A stretch of DNA of 64,000 nucleotides from contig NZ_SZVI01000013.1 of assembly GCF_013416775.1 (NCBI RefSeq), positions 496,001 to 560,000 on the forward strand. Reading direction: 5' to 3'. Positions 18,669 to 29,529 of the stretch are shown piece by piece (the stretch's first letter is position 1; the number at the start of each line of letters is the position of its first letter). The notes beneath the pieces are model-generated. The model worked only from the letters and a program-made list of their open reading frames with translations, made no database searches and was not told where the DNA came from. This DNA comes from Rhodoferax sp. BLA1 (GTDB taxonomy: Bacteria; Pseudomonadota; Gammaproteobacteria; Burkholderiales; Burkholderiaceae_C). The position numbers and the translations under genes were made by a program.

Positions 18669-21187
18669 CAGCTTGCCGCCTGGCGTAGCGTCTGCACCAC
18701 CGGACGGCGCAACACATCGCGCAAACCCCACCAACCTGCGGCCAAGGCCAGCACCGCCCCGGCCAAGGCCCCCAGCAGCGGCACCCACAAAGACACCGAC
18801 CAGCTGAAATCAAACACATACTTGGCCAGCGCCCAGCCCACAGCACTGGCCACCAACGCAGCCAAAAAGCCCGCCAACGCACCCACCCCGGCCAGCTCGA
18901 TGCGCTGCACCTGGCGCAGCAGCACCTGGCTGGCACCCACCGCCCGCATGATGGCGTACTCGCGCGCGCGCTCCTCGCGGGTGGCAGTGACAGCGGCAAA
19001 CAGCACCACCAGCCCAGCCGCCAGGGTGAAGGCAAACAGGTATTCCACCGCCCCGATCACCTGGTCAAGCACACCCTGGATCTGGCTGATGGTGGCCGTC
19101 ATGTTGACGTTGGTGATGTTGGGAAACTGGCGCACCAGCTGGTTGTCAAAGCCAGGGGTGGCTGGGGCCTTGAAGGCACTCATGTAGGTGGCGGTCACAC
19201 CGTCGAGCTGTGCCACCGGGTACATCGCAAAGAAGTTGGCGCGCATTGAGCCCCAGTCCACCTTGCGCAGCGAGCTGATGCGCGACACCACCTGGGTGCC
19301 ACCCACCTCAAAAGTCAGCTCATCCCCCAGCGACAGCTTGAGGGTGTCGGCAATACCTTCCTCGATGCTGATGGTGCCCGCCTCATCGGGCCGCCAGCGC
19401 CCGCTGGTCACCTGGTTCTGCTCGGGCAGTTGGGCGCTGTGTGAGAGGTTGAACTCGCGGTCCACCAGGCGACGGGCGCGGTCTTCGCTGTAGTCATCGG
19501 GGCTGACGTCGCGGCCATTGATGGCCACCAGTCGGCCTCGGATCATCGGGAACCAGTCAAACTGGGCCACCCCTGCGTTCTTGAGCGCCTGGGTGAAGGC
19601 CGGGCCCTGCTCGGGCGTGATGTTGATGACAAAACGGTTGGGCGCATCCTGCGGCGAGGCCTGGCGCCAGCTGGCGATCAGATCGGTGCGCAGCAGCACC
19701 AGCAACACCAGCGCCAGCAGACCCACCGCCAGGCTGCTGACCTGCACCACCGCAAACGCTGGGCGGGCCGAAATCTGCCGTGTGGCCAGCACCAGCGCGG
19801 TGGGCGCGGTGCTGTCGTTGACGCTGTAGCGCAGCAGCTTGACCGCCAGCCAGCTCAGGGCGGCAAACAGCACCGTGGCACCGGCAAAACCACCCACCGC
19901 GATCAGCCCCAGTTTGAGATCGTTGCTGGCCGCCAGCAGCAAGGCAGCAAAACCGATCAAGCCCACACCCAGCACTCCGGCCGAGGTCGGTTTGAGCCCA
20001 CCCACATCCCGGCGAATCACCCGCAGCGGTGGCACCTGGGCCAGTTGCAACACCGGTGGCAGGCCAAAGGCCAGCAGCAGGGTCAACCCCATGCCCAACC
20101 CAAACAGCACCGGCCAAACAGTGGGGGCTGGCAGGCTGGTGGTGACCAAACCGGCGAGCAGGGTCACAAAACCATAGTGCACAGCAAAACCCAGCGCCAC
20201 CCCCAGGCCACTGGCCAGCAGCCCCACCAGCAAAAACTCCAGGCTGTAGGCACCGGCGATGGTGCGCTGGGGCAGGCCCAGCACCCGCAGCATGGCGCAG
20301 TCGTCCAGATGGCTGGTCGCAAAACCACGCGCGGCCAGCGCCACCGCCACCGCACTGAGCAGCGCCGCCAGCAGCGCGACCAGGTTCAGGAACTTCTCGG
20401 CCCGCTCCAGCGTGGTGCCGAATTCCGGGCGGCCACCTTGCAGCGTGTCCACTCGCATCCCGCGCACCTTGTTGGCCAAGATTTGCGCCTGCACCCAGTC
20501 GATAAACGCCTGCACAGCGGTGTCGTCACCCGCCACCGCCAGCCGGTAATTGATGCGGCTGGCTGGTTGTACCAGGCCGGTGCTCTCCAGGTCGGCCTGG
20601 TTGATCATCACACGCGGTGAAAAACTCATGAAACCGGCGCCACGGTCCGGTTCGTTGACGATCAGGCGACCCACGCGCAGCGCAGCGTCTCCCAGCATCA
20701 GGGTCTGGCCGCTCTGCAAACCCAGGCTGTCGAGCACCGCCACATCGACCCAGGCTTCACCCGGGGTGGGCACATCACGTGTCAAGGTGTCGGGGGCACC
20801 GGTTGTGATGCTGGTGCGCAAACTGCCGCGCAAGGGGTAACCGGCCTGCACCGCTTTCAAAGCCACCAGCTTGGTTTGTGCACCCAGAGCGTCTGGTGCA
20901 CGGGCCATGGTCGGGAAAGTCAGGGTCTGGCTGCGTTGTAAACCCAAGGATTGCACCTGGGCCAGAAAAGCCTCGGGGATCGGGTTGTCACTGACCACCA
21001 CCGCGTCACCGCCCAGCAATTGGCGTGCATCACGTTGCAGCCCACCCTTGAGCCGGTCGGCAAAAAAGCCGACAGCGGTGAGTGCGGCCACCGCCAGCGC
21101 CACCGCCACAATCAACAAACGCAGCTCACCGGCGCGCAAATCACGCAACAGCGAACGCCAGCCCAGGGTCAAAAAAGAAATACGCAT
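18668..21187 (-). CDS. FtsX-like ABC transporter permease (YbbP-like)
   Basis: This 839-residue inner-membrane protein has two FtsX domains, around residues 260-390 and 720-830, with about ten membrane segments and large extracytoplasmic regions between them. Architecture and N-terminus (SLLRDLRAGELRLLIVAVALAV) fit the YbbP/LolC-related permeases, proposed to work with a YbbA-type ATPase in lipid or lysophospholipid handling. No ATPase gene is adjacent, which is unusual. The 131 bases upstream of it contain no gene. Confidence 0.88.
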   Translation of the reverse strand: MRISFLTLGWRSLLRDLRAGELRLLIVAVALAVAALTAVGFFADRLKGGLQRDARQLLGGDAVVVSDNPIPEAFLAQVQSLGLQRSQTLTFPTMARAPDALGAQTKLVALKAVQAGYPLRGSLRTSITTGAPDTLTRDVPTPGEAWVDVAVLDSLGLQSGQTLMLGDAALRVGRLIVNEPDRGAGFMSFSPRVMINQADLESTGLVQPASRINYRLAVAGDDTAVQAFIDWVQAQILANKVRGMRVDTLQGGRPEFGTTLERAEKFLNLVALLAALLSAVAVALAARGFATSHLDDCAMLRVLGLPQRTIAGAYSLEFLLVGLLASGLGVALGFAVHYGFVTLLAGLVTTSLPAPTVWPVLFGLGMGLTLLLAFGLPPVLQLAQVPPLRVIRRDVGGLKPTSAGVLGVGLIGFAALLLAASNDLKLGLIAVGGFAGATVLFAALSWLAVKLLRYSVNDSTAPTALVLATRQISARPAFAVVQVSSLAVGLLALVLLVLLRTDLIASWRQASPQDAPNRFVINITPEQGPAFTQALKNAGVAQFDWFPMIRGRLVAINGRDVSPDDYSEDRARRLVDREFNLSHSAQLPEQNQVTSGRWRPDEAGTISIEEGIADTLKLSLGDELTFEVGGTQVVSRISSLRKVDWGSMRANFFAMYPVAQLDGVTATYMSAFKAPATPGFDNQLVRQFPNITNVNMTATISQIQGVLDQVIGAVEYLFAFTLAAGLVVLFAAVTATREERAREYAIMRAVGASQVLLRQVQRIELAGVGALAGFLAALVASAVGWALAKYVFDFSWSVSLWVPLLGALAGAVLALAAGWWGLRDVLRRPVVQTLRQAAS

Positions 21188-21318
21188 GACTGGAAGATAC
21201 CGCAGTCCGCCGCAGCCGCCCGACTGGCGTGCCGCTTTACCCCAGAACGCTTGGTGTCAAGCCACCCCGACAGAGCTGAAAACGCGCTCTCAGGTGCCCG
21301 ATTGGAAGCAGCGCTGCA

Positions 21319-23217
21319 CTACAGCACGGGTTCAGAGCAGCTCAGCACGACCGGTCCGGGCGACAGGTGGTAGCGGTTTTTACCAGCCATCTTGGCCTGG
21401 TACATCGCCATGTCGGCCTCATGTAACAGCTCATCACGTGTGCGCTTGCCTGGTTGGGGAAAAAAGCTGATGCCGATGCTGGCGGTCACCGCCAGCGACT
21501 GGCCGCGCCAGTCCATCGGCTGGGCCGCTGTCTCCAAAAGCCGCTCCAGGGTTGGTATCGCATCAGCCGGGGCAGTCAGATCAGCCAGCAGGGCCACAAA
21601 CTCATCCCCCCCATTGCGCGCCAGCGTGTCACTCTCGCGCAAGGTCAAACGCATGCGCTCGGCCAGGGTGATGAGCATCTGGTCACCGGCTTCGTGGCCA
21701 TGGTGGTCATTGATGGCCTTGAAGCCGTCCAGGTCGATAAACACCACCCCCAGCAGCATTTGGTGGCGCTGGGCCTGGGTCATGGCGCTGCGCATGCGGT
21801 CAGCCAGAAACACGCGGTTGGGCAAATTGGTCAAGGGGTCGTAACGCGCCGAATGCTCCAGCTCGTCCTGGTAGGCCTTGATCGCGGTGATGTTGTTGAA
21901 CACCGCCACAAACTGCTGCACCTTGCCCTGCGAATCGGGCACCGCACTGATGGTGAGCAACTCCGCAAACACCTCGCCGTCCTTGCGCCGGTTCCAGATC
22001 TCGCCGCGCCAGTAGCCGCTAGCCTGCAGCTCGGACCACATGGCCTCGTAAAACGCTTTGTCCTGGCGCCCGGAGCTCAAAAATCGCGGGTTTTTCCCCA
22101 GCACCTCTGCCCGGCTGTAGCCGGAGATGCGCACAAAGGCGTCGTTCACGTCGATGATGCTGCCATCGGCCTGGGTGATCAAGATGCCTTCGCGGATATG
22201 GGTGAAGACAAAAGCGGCGTTGATACGCTGCAGCCGCTCGGACTCGGCGCGCTGCAACTGCAGCAGCCATTGCCGCCGGTGCAAACCCAGCGCCAGAAAA
22301 GCCAACACCACCAGCACCGGCACCAACAGACCCAGCACGGTGCTGACTTGGGTGACCCAGTGCGCCAGCGCCACCTCGCGGTACAGGTGGGTGACCACCA
22401 CAAACGGGTACTGCGACGACACCCGGTACGCCGTCAAGGTCGTCTGACCTGGCTCCGGTTCGGACTCAAACTGGCCAAACTCACGTTCCTGAAAACGCAG
22501 CACCATCGCCTTGCCATAAGCGGTCTGGCCAATAGGCAGCTTGGGGTTGGTGGTCATCAGGCGGGTGCCGTCCAGACGCAACACCTCCACCATGCCCAAG
22601 GACCCGTCAAGCTGTTGCGCCATCTGGTTGACAAAGTAGTCAGGGTTCAGTGCCACCAACAGGCGTCGCCCCCCCCCTCCCTGCACCGGTAGGGTGGCGG
22701 GAATCAGAGTGGACACACCGTCGGTCGCCGCACCCGCACCCACACCAACCTCGGCCGCCCGCCCGGCAGCAAAGTCGCGCCCCAACCATGGCGCGCCCAG
22801 GCGCAACACAGTCTGGGGGCCCTGGATCAGAGGCTGATAGCCACTGGTGTCCACCTGCTGCGCCACGTTGGCCGGGTTGGAACTGGCCACGATGCGGTCT
22901 TGGCTGTTGATCAGCGACAGCGAACGCAGATGCGGCGCCCCGCGCAAGATCTGGGCAAAGTCGGCCTCCACCTCGCGCAAACCGGCCTTGCCCCGCACAC
23001 CCGACAAGGCGTGGGATGCGGCCTGGCTGGTGGCATTGAGGCTTTGTGTGAGGGCGTTCTCAAAACTGCGTGCCATCAGGGACGACAGCTGAAAATTGCT
23101 CGTCAGTGCATCACTGCGCAACAACCACAAGGTGTAACTGGTGATACCCAGCACCGCGCAGATAAAGGCGCTGAGCATCAGATAAAACCGGCCTCGGGGA
23201 AGCGTCTCACCCGCCAT
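21319..23217 (-). CDS. Membrane diguanylate cyclase (dCACHE-PAS-GGDEF)
   Basis: The 632-residue protein makes c-di-GMP. A membrane segment at about 12-32 is followed by a periplasmic Cache-like sensor (to about 285), a second membrane segment (about 290-312), a PAS domain (about 335-450) and a GGDEF domain. The active-site motif GGDEF is intact, and an inhibitory-site RESD lies five residues upstream, so product feedback is likely. The ATG at 23217 overlaps the stop of the upstream solute-binding protein as TGATG; a TTG three bases earlier is less likely. Confidence 0.92.
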   Translation of the reverse strand: MAGETLPRGRFYLMLSAFICAVLGITSYTLWLLRSDALTSNFQLSSLMARSFENALTQSLNATSQAASHALSGVRGKAGLREVEADFAQILRGAPHLRSLSLINSQDRIVASSNPANVAQQVDTSGYQPLIQGPQTVLRLGAPWLGRDFAAGRAAEVGVGAGAATDGVSTLIPATLPVQGGGGRRLLVALNPDYFVNQMAQQLDGSLGMVEVLRLDGTRLMTTNPKLPIGQTAYGKAMVLRFQEREFGQFESEPEPGQTTLTAYRVSSQYPFVVVTHLYREVALAHWVTQVSTVLGLLVPVLVVLAFLALGLHRRQWLLQLQRAESERLQRINAAFVFTHIREGILITQADGSIIDVNDAFVRISGYSRAEVLGKNPRFLSSGRQDKAFYEAMWSELQASGYWRGEIWNRRKDGEVFAELLTISAVPDSQGKVQQFVAVFNNITAIKAYQDELEHSARYDPLTNLPNRVFLADRMRSAMTQAQRHQMLLGVVFIDLDGFKAINDHHGHEAGDQMLITLAERMRLTLRESDTLARNGGDEFVALLADLTAPADAIPTLERLLETAAQPMDWRGQSLAVTASIGISFFPQPGKRTRDELLHEADMAMYQAKMAGKNRYHLSPGPVVLSCSEPVL

Positions 23218-24041
23218 CAACGTACCACAATCGGCTCAAGCCGATATCTCTGGGCTGCGGCCAGCAGGCGCCCGTCACGCTGGATGTCGCTGACAAAACG
23301 CTCCAGCCGGGCGTGCCAGTTATCGTCACCGGGCGCCATGGCGTAAGCATAGGGGGTGACGTGGTAGGCGCGCTCTGGCACCACCAGACGCGCCCAGTCC
23401 GCATTGGCCAGGAAACGCTGGCTGTAGGGGTAATCGGTCATGAACACATCGGCACGACCAGCCTGCACCTCTTGCTCGCGGGCAAACGGTGTGTTGAGCA
23501 CCATCAGCTGCGCATGTTGAAGCCTCTCCTGCATGACCGGTTCATGCAGCGTGCCTTGCGCCACAGCCACCACCGAGCCCGACTGGTCAATGTCGGCCCA
23601 GCTGCGGATACGGCGGTTGGTTTTGGAGGTCACCGCATAGATGTCGCTGGCCAGATGGGGCCGGGTGAAACGCAACAGTTTTTGCCGCTCGGGCGTGATG
23701 CCCACAGCAAACATGGCGACATCACAATGGTCTTGCAGCAAGTCGTCGGCCAGTTTGGCAAAAGAGCTGTCGACAAAATCCACCGCCACACCCAGGTCCT
23801 TGCCCAGCTCCTGCGCCAGCTCGATGTCGATGCCTGAGAGCTGCTGGGTTTTGGGGTTGCGGTAGGTGATGCCGTGGTAGTCCGGCCAGATACAGACCCG
23901 AACGGTTTTGGCGGTTTGAACACGGCGCAGACGACCAGACACCTCCCCAGCGTTGAGGGTCCCGGCGACACCTGCTTGTGCCATGGGCGCCGAGCCTGCA
24001 ATCAGTGCCCCCGACACTAGCAACAACGTCAAGAGATGCAT
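23217..24041 (-). CDS. Periplasmic amino-acid-type solute-binding protein
   Basis: The 274-residue protein has a Sec signal peptide (MHLLTLLLVSGALIAGSAPM, cleavage likely after MAQA) and a family 3 solute-binding fold: TVRVCIWPDYHGITYR, GIDIELAQELGKDLG, DVAMFAVGITPERQKLLRFT. No transporter permease or ATPase is encoded nearby. Instead its stop codon overlaps the start of a membrane diguanylate cyclase. I infer a sensory role, presenting ligand to the cyclase sensor, and not uptake; an orphan binding protein serving a distant transporter is the alternative. Confidence 0.85.
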   Translation of the reverse strand: MHLLTLLLVSGALIAGSAPMAQAGVAGTLNAGEVSGRLRRVQTAKTVRVCIWPDYHGITYRNPKTQQLSGIDIELAQELGKDLGVAVDFVDSSFAKLADDLLQDHCDVAMFAVGITPERQKLLRFTRPHLASDIYAVTSKTNRRIRSWADIDQSGSVVAVAQGTLHEPVMQERLQHAQLMVLNTPFAREQEVQAGRADVFMTDYPYSQRFLANADWARLVVPERAYHVTPYAYAMAPGDDNWHARLERFVSDIQRDGRLLAAAQRYRLEPIVVR

Positions 24042-24159
24042 AGCGTTGGCCTTTGGTTACTTCGCTTTTTTAGTCTAGTTCACACAGATTCTGCCATGCA
24101 TAACCAAGCCGGGTAACAAGGCCGGAACAAGCTTCGGCGGCACCAGCCGCCACTGCCGT

Positions 24160-25251
24160 TCAGGTGTCTTTGGAGATTTTGATGGCCGGGAAGCGGCTGG
24201 AAAAATCCTTGTTTTTTGCGGCAATCGCCAGCGCCACCTTACGCGCCACCGCCTTGTACAGCCCGGCAACCTCGCCGTCGGGCTCGGCCACCACGGTGGG
24301 CTGGCCACTGTCGGCCTGCAGCCGGATCTGCATCTTGAGCGGCAGGGCACCCAAATAGTCCATGCCGTACTCGGCGGCCATCTTCTTGCCACCATCCGCA
24401 CCAAAAATATGCTCGACATGGCCGCAGTTGCTGCACACATGCACCGCCATGTTTTCCACAATGCCCAAAATCGGCACGCCGACCTTCTCAAACATCTTGA
24501 TGCCCTTGCGCGCGTCCAGCAGGGCAATGTCCTGCGGTGTGGTGACCACCACCGCACCGGTGAGCGGTACCTTTTGCGCCAGGGTGAGCTGAATGTCGCC
24601 GGTGCCGGGCGGCATGTCCACAACAAGATAGTCCAGGTCTTTCCAGTGGGTCTGGCGCAACAACTGGTCCAGCGCCTGGGTGGCCATCGGGCCGCGCCAG
24701 ATCATGGCCTCGTCCTGAGGCACCAGGAAACCGATCGACATCACCTGCACCCCAAAGTTTTCCAGCGGCTCCATGGTCTTGCCGTCGGCGCTCTCCGGGC
24801 GGCCATTGATACCCATCATCATCGGGATGCTGGGGCCGTAGATGTCGGCGTCGAGCAGACCGACGCGGGCGCCCTCGGCGGCCAGTGCCAGCGCCAGGTT
24901 GACGGCGGTGGTGCTTTTGCCCACACCACCTTTGCCGGAGGCGACCGCCAGGATGTTTTTGACGCCGGGCAAGAGCTGCACACCACGCTGCACCGCATGG
25001 GCGGTAATTTTGCTGATGATGTTCACGGACACATTGGCGCCCGGTGCCACGGCCTGCACTGCAGTGATCAGGCTCTGGCGCAAACCGGCCTCCTGGCTTT
25101 TGGCTGGGTAACCCAGTTCCACATCAAATGCAACCTCCCCCGCACGCACCACCAAATTCTTGAGCGCTTTGGTCGACACAACATCGCGCGCGGTGTTGGG
25201 GTCGATCACGTTTTTGAGGGCATCCAGGATGGTTTGGTCAGTCACGGTCAT
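24160..25251 (-). CDS. apbC: Mrp/ApbC iron-sulfur cluster carrier ATPase
   Basis: The 363-residue protein has an N-terminal MIP18-like domain (residues 1-90) and a P-loop ATPase with the deviant Walker A SGKGGVGKSTTAVN. A CxxC (VCSNCGH) binds a bridging Fe-S cluster between two subunits. It transfers clusters to apoproteins in the cytoplasm. The ATG at 25251 is preceded by GGAG at good spacing; the longer frame upstream is not conserved. It is divergent from the patatin gene, with 140 bases between. Confidence 0.94.
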   Translation of the reverse strand: MTVTDQTILDALKNVIDPNTARDVVSTKALKNLVVRAGEVAFDVELGYPAKSQEAGLRQSLITAVQAVAPGANVSVNIISKITAHAVQRGVQLLPGVKNILAVASGKGGVGKSTTAVNLALALAAEGARVGLLDADIYGPSIPMMMGINGRPESADGKTMEPLENFGVQVMSIGFLVPQDEAMIWRGPMATQALDQLLRQTHWKDLDYLVVDMPPGTGDIQLTLAQKVPLTGAVVVTTPQDIALLDARKGIKMFEKVGVPILGIVENMAVHVCSNCGHVEHIFGADGGKKMAAEYGMDYLGALPLKMQIRLQADSGQPTVVAEPDGEVAGLYKAVARKVALAIAAKNKDFSSRFPAIKISKDT

Positions 25252-25391
25252 AGGTTTCTCCGAAAACAGTGAGTCTAGCCAAGACGCCATGTCCCTTTTT
25301 GACACCGCCTGAATCAGGGTAATCCCGAAACACGCGGCAAAACACGCTGTTTGCGCTTGGGGCGCAGCCAACTGCTGCACATAATCCGCTC

Positions 25392-26708
25392 ATGCCTCTG
25401 TACCCCGCCTCCACCAGCCCGGCACCACCCGCCGCAGAAACCACTGCTGCCCTGATGCTCTCAGGCGGCGGCGCACGTGCAGCTTACCAGGTGGGGGTGC
25501 TGGAGGCCATCTCGGAGCTGCGCCAGATCTGTGGTGAACAAAACGGCCCCAACCCGTTTCCGATCATCAGTGGCACCTCGGCGGGCGCCATCAACGCCGC
25601 CTCGCTGGCCTGTGGCGCCGACCAGTTTGACCAGACCGTGCACCGTATTGCCAATGTCTGGCGTGGTTTCCACGCCGACCATGTGTACCTGGCCGACTCG
25701 GTGAGCATGTTGCGCTCGGGCGCCAAGTGGATGACCCTGCTCTCCATGGGCTGGCTGATCGCCCGGTGGCGCCGTGTCAAACCCAAATCCTTGCTGGACA
25801 ACAGCCCGCTGGCCGAATTGCTCACACGCATGGTGCCGCTGGAGCGTATTCCCTCGCTGGTGCGTGACGGCCACCTGCAGGCGTTGTCGGTCACTGCGTC
25901 GAGCTACACCACCGGCGAACACTTCACCTTTTTTGAGGGTGACAAACGCCTGCAACCCTGGACACGCTCACAACGCCGTGGCCTGCGTGACAAGATCACC
26001 CACGAGCACCTGCTGGCCTCCAGCGCGATTCCCTTTGTGTTTCCGGCGATGCCGCTGCGTCTGGACGGCGAAACCGCCTATTACGGCGATGGCTCCATGC
26101 GCCAGTCGGCACCGATTGCACCGGCCATCCACCTCGGTGCGCAGCGCATCTGCGTGATTGGGGCCGGGCGGGTGCACGAGCCCAAACGACAAGGCAGCGT
26201 GGCTGATGTGGGCAGCTACCCGAGCCTGGCGCAGATTGCCGGGCATGCGCTGGCGAACATTTTTCTGGACGCCCTGGCGGTGGACATTGAACGCATCCGC
26301 CGCATCAACCAAACCCTGAACCTGGTGCCACCCGAGATGCGTGCCGCCAGCAACCTGCGCCCCATCGAGCTGCTGCTGATATCACCCTCCGAACAGCTCG
26401 ACGTGATCGCCGCCCGGCATGTCAACGAATTGCCTTCGGCGGTGCGCAGCCTGCTGGGTAGCCTGGGGGTGTCATCCACAAACTCGGATGAACGCGGCGC
26501 CCCTCTGGCGAGCTACCTGCTGTTTGAGCCCGGCTACACCAATGAGCTGATGGCACTGGGCCACAAAGACGCGATGCGCCAGCGCGCCGAGATTTGCAAG
26601 TTTTTTGACTGGACCGATCCTGAAGCCGCGCCCCAAGCAGCACCCGGGGCGGCCCTGCCTGCACCCCATCATCCCGAACGCCGTCGCGACCCGCTGCGCC
26701 TGCGCTGA
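25392..26708 (+). CDS. Patatin-like phospholipase
   Basis: The 438-residue protein has the patatin oxyanion loop [10 protein letters not shown] (residues 24-33), the nucleophile elbow GTSAG with S63, and the catalytic aspartate in YYGDGSM (D233). The Ser-Asp dyad is therefore complete and lipid acyl-hydrolase activity is expected. No signal peptide is obvious. Related proteins in Burkholderiales often carry a DUF3336-type or long C-terminal region, as here. The specific lipid is unknown. Confidence 0.92.
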   Translation: MPLYPASTSPAPPAAETTAALMLSGGGARAAYQVGVLEAISELRQICGEQNGPNPFPIISGTSAGAINAASLACGADQFDQTVHRIANVWRGFHADHVYLADSVSMLRSGAKWMTLLSMGWLIARWRRVKPKSLLDNSPLAELLTRMVPLERIPSLVRDGHLQALSVTASSYTTGEHFTFFEGDKRLQPWTRSQRRGLRDKITHEHLLASSAIPFVFPAMPLRLDGETAYYGDGSMRQSAPIAPAIHLGAQRICVIGAGRVHEPKRQGSVADVGSYPSLAQIAGHALANIFLDALAVDIERIRRINQTLNLVPPEMRAASNLRPIELLLISPSEQLDVIAARHVNELPSAVRSLLGSLGVSSTNSDERGAPLASYLLFEPGYTNELMALGHKDAMRQRAEICKFFDWTDPEAAPQAAPGAALPAPHHPERRRDPLRLR

Positions 26709-26779
26709 GCTCACCCAGCGCGGCAGAGCCACCCCCTACCCGACTAAAATGGTCGGCTGTCCCTGAAAGATCCCGCCCC

Positions 26780-28894
26780 ATGACACGCCAACTTTTTGTC
26801 ACCACCGCCCTGCCCTACGCCAATGGCAACTTCCACATCGGCCACATCATGGAGTACATCCAGGCCGACATCTGGGTGCGTTACCAACGCATGATGGGCA
26901 CCGCCATCGACTTCTGTTGCGCCGACGACACCCATGGCGCACCGATCATGATCGCCGCTGAAAAAGCCGGTGTCACACCCCAGCAGTTTGTGGCCAACAT
27001 CGCCGCCGGGCGCAAGCCTTACCTGGACGGTTTCCACATCAGTTTTGACAACTGGCACAGCACCGACGCGCCCGAGAACCACGAGTTGGCGCGCCAGATT
27101 TACCGCGACCTGCGCGACAACCCCGAAGGTTCGCTGATCGAAACCCGCACCATCGAGCAGTTTTTCGACCCCGAGAAAAACATGTTCCTGCCGGACCGTT
27201 TTATCAAAGGGGAATGCCCCAAGTGCCATGCCAAAGACCAGTACGGCGACAACTGCGAGGTCTGTGGCGCGGTCTACGCCCCGACCGACCTGATCAACCC
27301 GTTTTCTGCCCTGTCGGGTGCCAAGCCGGAGCTCAAAAGCTCGGAGCACTTCTTCTTCAAACTCTCTGACCCGCGTTGTGTGGCCTTTCTGGAGCAGTGG
27401 ACGCAGGACGGCAAGTTGCAGCCCGAGGTGGCCAACAAGATTAAGGAATGGTTCACCATCCGCACCAACCCCGACGGCAGCCAGAGTGAAGGTCTGGGCG
27501 ACTGGGACATCAGCCGTGATGCACCCTACTTTGGCATCGAGATCCCGGACGCACCGGGCAAATACTTCTACGTCTGGCTCGACGCGCCAATTGGCTACCT
27601 GGCCTCGCTCAAAAACCTGCTGACCAAACGTGGCCTGGACTTCGAGGCCTACATGGCCAACCCCGAGCTGGAGCAGTACCACTTCATCGGGAAGGACATC
27701 GTCACCTTCCACACCCTGTTCTGGCCCGCCACCCTCAAGTTCAGCGGCCGCAAGACACCCGACAACGTCTTTGTGCATGGCTTTCTGACGGTGAACAACG
27801 GCGAAAAAATGAGCAAAAGCCGGGGCACCGGGCTGGACCCACTCAAGTACCTGAGCTTAGGGATGAATCCCGAGTGGCTGCGTTATTACCTGGCCGCCAA
27901 GTTATCCGCCCGCAACGAAGACATCGACTTCAACGCCGACGACTTCATGGCCCGGGTCAACAGCGATCTGATTGGCAAGTATGTCAACATTGCCAGCCGC
28001 GCCGCTGGCTTTTTGAGCAAACGTTTTGACGGCAAACTGGGCGAAGTGTCCGAAGACGGCGCAGCCCTGCTGCACCAGTTGCGCATCGAGCGCGTCAGCA
28101 TTGAACGCCTGTACGAGGAACGCGAATACGCCAAAGCCCTGCGTGAAACCATGCTGCTGGCCGACCGGGTCAACGCTTATGTCGACGCCAACAAACCCTG
28201 GGACCTGGCCAAACAGCCGGGGCAGGACGAGCGCCTGCAAGGGGTGTGCTCGGTGTGTATCAAGGCTTTCCGCATCCTCACCTGTTACCTCAAGCCGGTG
28301 CTGCCGCAGCTGGCGCAACAAGTGGAAACCTTCCTCAACATCGCCCCCTTGACCTTTGGCAATGTGAGTGAGCCGCTGCACACCGGCCACCAGATTGGCA
28401 GCTACCAGCACCTGATGCAACGTGTCACCACCGACCAGCTTGATGCCTTGTTTGAGCCTCCAGCCCAGGTTAATAAAGAGCCTATCGCTATGGAAAAAGC
28501 AGCAAACCAGCTACCCGGTGGTGAAGCCATTGCACCCACCATCAGCATCGACGACTTTGCCAAGATCGACTTGCGCATTGCCAAAATTGTCCAATGCCAG
28601 GCGGTGGTTGGTTCCACCAAACTGCTGCAACTCACCCTCGACGTGGGTGAGGTCGACGAAGCCGGTCAGCCCAAAACGCGCAATGTGTTCTCAGGCATTG
28701 CCAGCTGCTACAAGCCCGAAGACCTGACGGGCAAACTCACCGTGCTGGTGGCCAACCTGGCGCCGCGCAAGATGAAGTTTGGGGTCAGTGAAGGCATGGT
28801 GCTGGCCGCCAGCCACGCCGACGAAAAGGCGCAACCCGGCATTTATGTGCTGGAGCCGTTCCCTGGCGCGCAGCCAGGCATGCGGATTCATTGA
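26780..28894 (+). CDS. metG: Methionyl-tRNA synthetase
   Basis: The class I enzyme charges initiator and elongator tRNA-Met. The HIGH motif is at residues 19-22, KMSKS at 343-347, and a zinc knuckle uses C146, C149, C159 and C162. A C-terminal EMAP/Trbp-type tRNA-binding domain occupies about residues 595-704 ([20 protein letters not shown]). The linker at about 558-575 is encoded by a copy of the dispersed repeat. The total of 704 residues is close to the dimeric E. coli form. A TAAAAT -10-like hexamer is 30 bases before the start. Confidence 0.97.
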   Translation: MTRQLFVTTALPYANGNFHIGHIMEYIQADIWVRYQRMMGTAIDFCCADDTHGAPIMIAAEKAGVTPQQFVANIAAGRKPYLDGFHISFDNWHSTDAPENHELARQIYRDLRDNPEGSLIETRTIEQFFDPEKNMFLPDRFIKGECPKCHAKDQYGDNCEVCGAVYAPTDLINPFSALSGAKPELKSSEHFFFKLSDPRCVAFLEQWTQDGKLQPEVANKIKEWFTIRTNPDGSQSEGLGDWDISRDAPYFGIEIPDAPGKYFYVWLDAPIGYLASLKNLLTKRGLDFEAYMANPELEQYHFIGKDIVTFHTLFWPATLKFSGRKTPDNVFVHGFLTVNNGEKMSKSRGTGLDPLKYLSLGMNPEWLRYYLAAKLSARNEDIDFNADDFMARVNSDLIGKYVNIASRAAGFLSKRFDGKLGEVSEDGAALLHQLRIERVSIERLYEEREYAKALRETMLLADRVNAYVDANKPWDLAKQPGQDERLQGVCSVCIKAFRILTCYLKPVLPQLAQQVETFLNIAPLTFGNVSEPLHTGHQIGSYQHLMQRVTTDQLDALFEPPAQVNKEPIAMEKAANQLPGGEAIAPTISIDDFAKIDLRIAKIVQCQAVVGSTKLLQLTLDVGEVDEAGQPKTRNVFSGIASCYKPEDLTGKLTVLVANLAPRKMKFGVSEGMVLAASHADEKAQPGIYVLEPFPGAQPGMRIH
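28453..28503 (+). repeat. Dispersed repeat encoding the MetG linker
   Basis: The sequence GAGCCTCCAGCCCAGGTTAA with CCTATCGCTATGGAAAAAGC matches the repeat order with divergence. It is translated in the flexible linker between the anticodon-binding and tRNA-binding domains. Confidence 0.6.
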
Positions 28895-29062
28895 ACAGGC
28901 GGTGTCTCGCCGTGACCCACCCCAAGACAGCGCACTGACAACAAAAACCACAGAGATCACAGATAGACCGTTCAGTTCATAAGGATACGCACCGGTATCA
29001 GATACTTCACCCGCCACATTTTTGGCGGTTCAGGTTGATCCTGATTTCGTTTGGAGTAACTT

Positions 29063-29518
29063 ATGAAAAAGACGTTGATCGCTTCTGTTCTGGCCCTCGG
29101 CGCAGCTTTCTCGGTGCAAGCCAAAGACATTGTTGACACAGCCGTGGCTGCAGGCAACTTCAAAACCCTGGCCACCGCCCTCACGGCGGCCGGCTTGGTT
29201 GACACCCTCAAGGGCAAGGGCCCGTTCACCGTATTTGCACCGACCGATGCAGCCTTTGCGAAGATTCCCAAAGCGGATCTGGACGCCTTGCTAAAAGACA
29301 AGGCCAAGCTGACGTCCGTGCTCACCTACCATGTGGTGGCAGGCAAAGTGATGGCGGCTGACGTGAAAGCGGGCAAGGTCAAAACCGTGCAAGGCTCTGA
29401 GTTGACTGTGTCCACTATGGGCGGCGTGATGGTAGACAGCGCCAAAGTCACCGCCACCGACATCGTGGCTGACAATGGCGTGATCCACGTGATCGACAGC
29501 GTCATCATGCCCAAATAA
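29063..29518 (+). CDS. Secreted fasciclin-domain protein
   Basis: The 151-residue protein has a signal peptide ([20 protein letters not shown]) and one complete FAS1 domain. The H1 box is [15 protein letters not shown], then [12 protein letters not shown], and the H2-like end is [15 protein letters not shown]1 proteins mediate adhesion or bind small ligands outside the cytoplasm. It has a good GGAG ribosome-binding site and is followed after 11 bases by a SOUL-domain gene, an arrangement that suggests an operon. Confidence 0.93.
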   Translation: MKKTLIASVLALGAAFSVQAKDIVDTAVAAGNFKTLATALTAAGLVDTLKGKGPFTVFAPTDAAFAKIPKADLDALLKDKAKLTSVLTYHVVAGKVMAADVKAGKVKTVQGSELTVSTMGGVMVDSAKVTATDIVADNGVIHVIDSVIMPK

Positions 29519-29529
29519 GGTGGCCTGCC

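Noticed and set aside
21454..22692. A 412-codon open frame opposite the diguanylate cyclase
   Set aside because: The cyclase has intact domains on the minus strand; the opposite frame is His/Gln-rich and featureless.
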